DNA of 18,425 bases from Desulfacyla sp964522045 (GTDB lineage Bacteria; Desulfobacterota; DSM-4660; Desulfatiglandales; Desulfatiglandaceae): contig CAZFSF010000050.1 of NCBI GenBank assembly GCA_964522045.1, forward strand, positions 1 to 18,425, given 5' to 3'. Shown here piece by piece: positions 15,106 through 18,425 of this stretch. Both the position numbers and the translations under genes were made by a program. Every line of letters starts with the position of its first letter. The stretch's first letter is position 1. The notes below the pieces were generated by a model, which did not search any database, was not told the origin of the DNA, and saw only the letters and a program-made list of their open reading frames with translations.

Positions 15106-15357
15106 TTGGGAGAGAAATCTTCATTACGAATCCGCGGACCTACCGCTGAGAGAATTATTGAAGAACTTAAGTCAATACCGGAGTCGGCTCAGGCTGAGGT
15201 TCTGGATTTTGTGGAATATCTTAAATCCAAGAACAGCAGAAAAGAGGAAGATTCCGAATGGTCTAAATTTTCACTACATTCTGCAATGAGGGGGATTGAA
15301 GAGGAACCGAGTCCCTATGGTATTGAAAATATCAAGGCGTTGGATGTAAACGTGTAA
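15106..15357 (+). CDS. DUF2281-family (antitoxin-like) small protein, orphan and possibly start-less
   Basis: The conserved part is TAERIIEELKSIPESAQAEV, LDFVEYLKSK and EWSKFSLHSAMRGIEEEPSP, a family usually found as an antitoxin next to a PIN-type toxin. Relatives start with Met just before T-A-E, where this gene has a Pro codon (CCT). The only usable upstream start is TTG 15106, inside the leader repeat, giving 83 aa with an atypical N-terminus. No toxin gene follows; the OmpA-like gene does, after 33 nt. I read it as an orphan antitoxin whose 5' end was replaced by the repeat element. Expression is doubtful. Confidence 0.6.
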   Translation: MGEKSSLRIRGPTAERIIEELKSIPESAQAEVLDFVEYLKSKNSRKEEDSEWSKFSLHSAMRGIEEEPSPYGIENIKALDVNV

Positions 15358-15390
15358 CACCAGCAACTGCAAAAGGAGGGATGATAATTC

Positions 15391-16818
15391 ATGAACGCTA
15401 TGAAAACGGTAATCATTGGATTAGCCGTCGCCCTGGCGGCAGTAATCGGTTATGCGGTATATCTCCATCAAGGTCCTATCAAAAATATTACCAACGAAAA
15501 TCAAAACCTGTTGGCCGAAATCGATCAGTTGAAGACATCCTCAACGGATATGAATTCAGCTCATAAGGCGGAACTGGACAACAGGAACCGGCGCGAAAAA
15601 GGGCTTGAAACGAAAAATATTGCGCTGGAAGAGACGGTTGCGCGAGTCACCAAAGAAAAGGAAATGGTTGAAATAGAACTGGAAAAATTGGTTTCGCAGA
15701 TCAGAAAAGAAAAGGAACGTATTGAAACGGACCTTCAATCAAGGGTCGGGGGATTGGAAAATCAGCTGGCGCAAAAAGAGCGCGAATTACAGACGTCTCA
15801 AAACGAAGCGCAACAGCTAAAAACAGCTTTGGAAGAGATAAGAATCGACCATCAGACCGAACTTGCCGATAAAATTGGGCTGGAAAATCAATTGGCCCAA
15901 TGGGATCGTGAGTTAAAAACATCACGCAAAGAAGTGCAAAAACTGCGCAGCACCATAGTCTCTTTGGAAAGCACCAACAAGACGTTCCGCGAAAAATCAG
16001 CAGATCTTGACCAACAGCTGCTGACGTCCAGAAATCAGATCGGTGAGCTGCAAGAAGAAAAAGATCAACTCAATCAAACCAATATTGAACTAAAAAATCA
16101 ACTGGCTGAATTACAGATCCGATTTCAGGCAATCTCTGATGACACAACCGTTAAAGACCAAGAGATTGCTGAAATGGAGAAAAATCGTCAATCATTGTTG
16201 ATTCAAATTGAAAGCCAGAAAAAAGAAAAGGAAGAACTCGAGCGGCTAAAAAATGCATTAAGAAATCAACTCGGAATGACCCAGAGTCAGATCGAGGAGT
16301 TGTCCATGGATGTCGCCACTACAGAAAACCAGTTAAAGTCAAAAGAGAAACAATTAAAATCAATGAAATTGGCCTATGAGGAACTTTCCAAGCAGTTTGA
16401 GCAACAAATTAGGGAAAAAGAAATCCAGATCAACAACCTGGAAGACAAACTGAACATACGCCTGCTGGATAAAATCCTGTTTGGCTCCGGCAGTGCAGAT
16501 ATTACTTCTGTTGGTTACCCGGTATTGGAAAGTCTGGCAACTGAACTCAAAAAATTGGACGGATTTGAGATCACGGTGGCGGGCCACACCGATAACAAGC
16601 CCCTGGGACCCAAAATCAAGAAAGTATATTATGATAACCTGGGGCTGTCGGTTGCTCGTGCCGCAGCAGTGTCGCGTGCGCTGCGCGAAATGGGAGTCAG
16701 CCCCGACAACCTTTCTGCAGTCGGATATTCCGAGTATCGCCCAGTGGCTGAAAATGATACCAGGGAAGGACGACAGCAAAACCGTCGGGTTGAAATCATT
16801 CTCGATCCGTTACGTTAG
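15391..16818 (+). CDS. Membrane-anchored coiled-coil protein with OmpA-type peptidoglycan-binding domain
   Basis: A 475-aa protein. One N-terminal membrane helix (residues 5-24, VIIGLAVALAAVIGYAVYL), then a very long coiled coil rich in Glu, Lys and Gln (about 30-355), then an OmpA/MotB-type domain (358-473). The latter shows LFGSGSADI, VAGHTDNKPL with Asp401, SVARAAAV with Arg423, and NRRVEI; Asp and Arg at these positions bind the peptide of peptidoglycan in this family. Two coil segments starting GLENQLAQ, about 43 residues apart, are internal repeats. It likely spans from inner membrane to cell wall. AGGAGG (15374-15379) is 11 nt before ATG 15391; ATG 15400 is also possible. It is bracketed by the leader repeats. 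A specific function is not recognised. Confidence 0.82.
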   Translation: MNAMKTVIIGLAVALAAVIGYAVYLHQGPIKNITNENQNLLAEIDQLKTSSTDMNSAHKAELDNRNRREKGLETKNIALEETVARVTKEKEMVEIELEKLVSQIRKEKERIETDLQSRVGGLENQLAQKERELQTSQNEAQQLKTALEEIRIDHQTELADKIGLENQLAQWDRELKTSRKEVQKLRSTIVSLESTNKTFREKSADLDQQLLTSRNQIGELQEEKDQLNQTNIELKNQLAELQIRFQAISDDTTVKDQEIAEMEKNRQSLLIQIESQKKEKEELERLKNALRNQLGMTQSQIEELSMDVATTENQLKSKEKQLKSMKLAYEELSKQFEQQIREKEIQINNLEDKLNIRLLDKILFGSGSADITSVGYPVLESLATELKKLDGFEITVAGHTDNKPLGPKIKKVYYDNLGLSVARAAAVSRALREMGVSPDNLSAVGYSEYRPVAENDTREGRQQNRRVEIILDPLR

Positions 16819-17167
16819 GCGTAGATCCTTAAATGTTGTCTTTGTGCTTTTGGTGCAAAAATATTGAATACTTAAAGAATTGTTCCGGTTCTAAAAAAGG
16901 CAGAGCGAATCCTGCCAATCCAACTGGCATTGTCTATTGCCATGCGTTTATGTATCTCTTTGATATCAAAGGAATTTAAGGTTCAGAAAGCCTGAGCGAA
17001 ATGGCAGATAGCAAAAGCTTTCTCCACCACACTCCAAGATGCAAGATCGATAGGGATAAGGAGGGGATTGTCGAATTCGCCCCCGCAATTTTCACGCCCG
17101 GAAATCGAACCCTATCTCCGAGATATCACCATTCCCTTATTGTGGTTGACTAAAAAGAGCGATTTCC
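16819..17167. other. Intergenic stretch without a recognised gene
   Basis: No RBS-supported coding frame that I can identify. It contains a perfect 14-bp palindrome CTTTGATATCAAAG (16958-16971) and TGGCA/TGCCA arms (16925-16942). A 50-codon open stretch from ATG 17001 (MADSKSFLHHTP...) ends at TAA; it resembles nothing known to me. Confidence 0.5.
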
Positions 17168-17401
17168 CTTGACTTACGCTTAATTTGCAATAAAATGCCC
17201 AATAATTAATCTTTGAACCTAACGACCTGAATTATAACCGTCCTCCATAATGAACAACCTCTGAACTTTGAACTCCCGCTGAAGACGGGATTTCCGCTTT
17301 GCTACAACAAGCACCCATAACCCGGAGGTCTCCCATGGCGTATCACCTCAAATACTGCCCACCCATCTCCTGACAGGAGCTTTTTTTCCTGTTGGGAGGA
17401 A
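17168..17401 (+). repeat. Leader-like repeat element, copy 2
   Basis: Second copy of the 14938-15111 element, 2,230 bp downstream in direct orientation. Promoter boxes TTGACT (17169-17174) and TAAAAT (17191-17196) are kept. CCTCTGAACTTTGAACTC and a CCCGCTGAAGACGGG palindrome (17274-17288) lie in the variable part. GGAGG (17324-17328) precedes ATG 17335. At the ORF stop, CTCCT-GAC-AGGAG followed by C-T7 looks like an intrinsic terminator, while CAGGA/TCCTG can form a competing stem. No gene follows on this strand. Confidence 0.75.
17335..17373 (+). CDS. 12-codon leader-type ORF, copy 2
   Basis: Peptide MAYHLKYCPPIS, with a good GGAGG seven nt upstream. Eight of twelve residues equal copy 1. 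Past the TGA the same frame continues QELFFLLGGK against QGLFLLLGEK in copy 1, so similarity does not stop at the stop codon. Confidence 0.4.
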   Translation: MAYHLKYCPPIS

Positions 17402-17531
17402 AACCGTCATCACAAATTTGGAGTTCTAGAAAGCAAAAACCGGGACCCGAGACGGTTCCCTGCTGATTTCATAGGCCAATAGTGTGATTGGTGAGCAGAC
17501 ACATCCGGGCATTGGTCGAGGCCGGGCAGAT

Positions 17532-18183
17532 TCACTCAAGCCCATCCAGTGGACTTCGGACGACGGAAATGTCCTTTTCCATTACATGGGTATAGATCTC
17601 AGTCGTCTTCACATCGGCATGGCCCATCAATTCCTGTACGACCCGGATGTTAACCCCGTTTTCAAGCAGGTGGGTGGCCCCGCCTTAAGAGGCGGGATAA
17701 ACTGCACAATGGCGAAAGGTATGACAGCCGACAGGTTTTCTAAGGCCCGCCTTTCCCACGGCGGCCTTCACCGCTTTTTGGAGCCCGGATTCAAGCATAT
17801 GATGACGTCGCGTTTGACCTGAGCGGGGGTCTGTGCCGCGTGTCTTTGAGGGGAACACATATTGCCAGCCGAAGGATTTGGCGGCATTGGGGTATTTACG
17901 GGCAAGGGCACCCGGGAGATAGACCTCTCCCCATATCCATCTGCCAGGTCCTTTTGGTGAAGCTTTTCAACCGCTTCAACCTGACTTTTCATGAGGGGAT
18001 GAAGGGATTCCGGGAAGAGGGTGGTGCAGTCCTTCTTACCCCCATGGTACCGGATATGGCGCATGATCCAATCGCAATAGGTTTGTTCGGTGCGATAGGC
18101 GTAGTGGTGATACCGCAGGACCTGTCGAACTTGATCCATGAGCCGGAGTTTAGGATCTGGTCGAAATTTTTTTGAAAATTCAC
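17532..18183 (-). pseudogene. intI: Integron integrase (IntI-type tyrosine recombinase), multiply disrupted
   Basis: Pieces of an IntI of normally about 320-340 aa, read from GTG 18183 to TGA 17532. N-terminus LRLMDQVRQVLRYHHYAYRT; then the IntI-specific extra region RKYPN...FGWQYVFPS and RRHHMLESGLQKAVKAAV; then CHTFRH; then NIRVVQELMGHADV and TTEIYTHVM with the catalytic Tyr. Lesions: one base missing in the A7 tract after the start (18167-18173); an internal deletion of roughly 110-140 codons at 18030-18042 joining GGKK to DCTT; a GA duplication (GAGAG, 17925-17929); and a 27-nt insert with an in-frame TAA at 17679-17705. The gene is dead. No cassette recombination site (attC) was convincingly found in the window. 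Confidence 0.85.
17679..17705. repeat. 27-nt palindromic insertion inside intI
   Basis: On the plus strand CCCGCCT-TAAG-AGGCGGG (17679-17696) plus nine bases. In the integrase frame it falls between the H-R-H box and A-T-H-L-L, where relatives have only Phe, adding eight net codons including TAA. It resembles the other small GC palindromes of the window. Confidence 0.65.
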
Positions 18184-18279
18184 AGCGAGGTTAGCGAGCG
18201 AACTTGAAATGAAAGAATCTTCCTTAAATTTGGGAGAATTCGCGTCCCGCTGCTCAAGCTGGACTGCGGTGTTCTTGAA

Positions 18280-18412
18280 TTTTCCATGCTATCAACGCTA
18301 TCCTGTAATAGATGGAAAAATTAATAGGAGTTTTTCCATTTTTTATACATCAATATCACAATAGATGGACTTTTTTCCATGCTATATAGGCAATATATGG
18401 AAAATTTTCCAT
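18280..18412. promoter_or_regulatory. Cluster of ATGGAAAA/TTTTCCAT half-sites, putative operator array
   Basis: TTTTCCAT at 18280, 18332, 18373 and 18405; ATGGAAAA at 18312 and 18397; ATGGA at 18365. They form a perfect 16-bp palindrome ATGGAAAATTTTCCAT (18397-18412), an imperfect one 32 bp earlier (18365-18380), and a wider pair (18312-18339). ATAGATGGA flanks are shared. The region is AT-rich, lies upstream of intI, and may continue past the window edge towards an unseen gene. The regulator is unknown. Confidence 0.55.
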
Positions 18413-18425
18413 CTATCCTAACTGT

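Larger units (their letters stand above)
14938..15111 (+). repeat. Leader-like repeat element, copy 1
   Basis: Homologous to 17168-17401. The first 64 bp differ from copy 2 at only three or so positions, starting CTTGACTTACGCTTAATTTG. After CCTGAAT the copies diverge: copy 1 has the palindrome TCCCGC-TTTCA-GCGGGA (15002-15017), copy 2 has about 90 bp of other sequence. They match again from the ribosome site and 12-codon ORF to TGTTGGGAG. Each copy thus has promoter, variable leader, short ORF and hairpin. Confidence 0.75.

Noticed and set aside
14938..17401. CRISPR array
   Set aside because: Only two long repeat copies 2.2 kb apart with genes between them; no regular short repeats and spacers anywhere in the window.
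17484..17822. 112-aa plus-strand open frame
   Set aside because: It is antisense to the intI pseudogene, whose conserved motifs read on the minus strand.

Overview
The window looks like chromosomal DNA of a strictly anaerobic Desulfobacterota-type (former Deltaproteobacteria) bacterium. This is inferred from gene content: a FadR-type regulator with electron-transfer flavoprotein genes, an acyl-CoA dehydrogenase, a YqeB-type selenium-dependent molybdenum hydroxylase factor, a PAS/GAF histidine kinase with a Cys-rich C-terminus, and a probable selenoprotein. Both ends carry broken tyrosine recombinases, and the right third has many signs of accessory DNA.

Layout. 1-334: truncated recombinase remnant. 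520-3157: a beta-oxidation electron-transfer module, fadR-etfB-etfA, with an 18-bp FadR-box palindrome between the fadR promoter and its start codon. 3319-3395: tRNA with CAT anticodon. 3582-5022: a small operon of a HELVH (metallopeptidase-like) protein, an FmdB-type zinc ribbon protein and an unrecognised protein. 10547-5032, minus strand: histidine kinase, acyl-CoA dehydrogenase, YhcC-like radical SAM protein and an O6-alkylguanine-DNA alkyltransferase. The last three are packed as an operon.

The most notable gene is this alkyltransferase (5032-5556, minus). Its catalytic cysteine codon, in the family motif P-C-H-R-V, is an in-frame TGA. The conserved C-terminal part continues in the same frame to a TAG. 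A hairpin with the geometry of a bacterial SECIS follows the TGA. It is best read as a selenocysteine-containing DNA repair protein, not two pieces and not a simple pseudogene.

11250-14065 is a visibly GC-richer block of molybdenum-hydroxylase maturation genes: PadR regulator, DUF364 protein, a truncated ModA-like binding protein, a MoeA-like gene reduced to 63 codons by internal deletions, and intact yqeB. 14139-14767 is a mazEF toxin-antitoxin pair with its own good promoter. At 14938-15111 and 17168-17401 are two copies of a leader-like element (promoter, RBS, a 12-codon ORF, and a hairpin over its stop). They bracket an orphan DUF2281 antitoxin-like gene and a coiled-coil OmpA-family protein. 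17532-18183 (minus) is an integron-type integrase pseudogene with at least four lesions, one being a 27-nt palindromic insert. Just upstream of it, the window ends in a cluster of ATGGAAAA/TTTTCCAT inverted repeats that look like operators.
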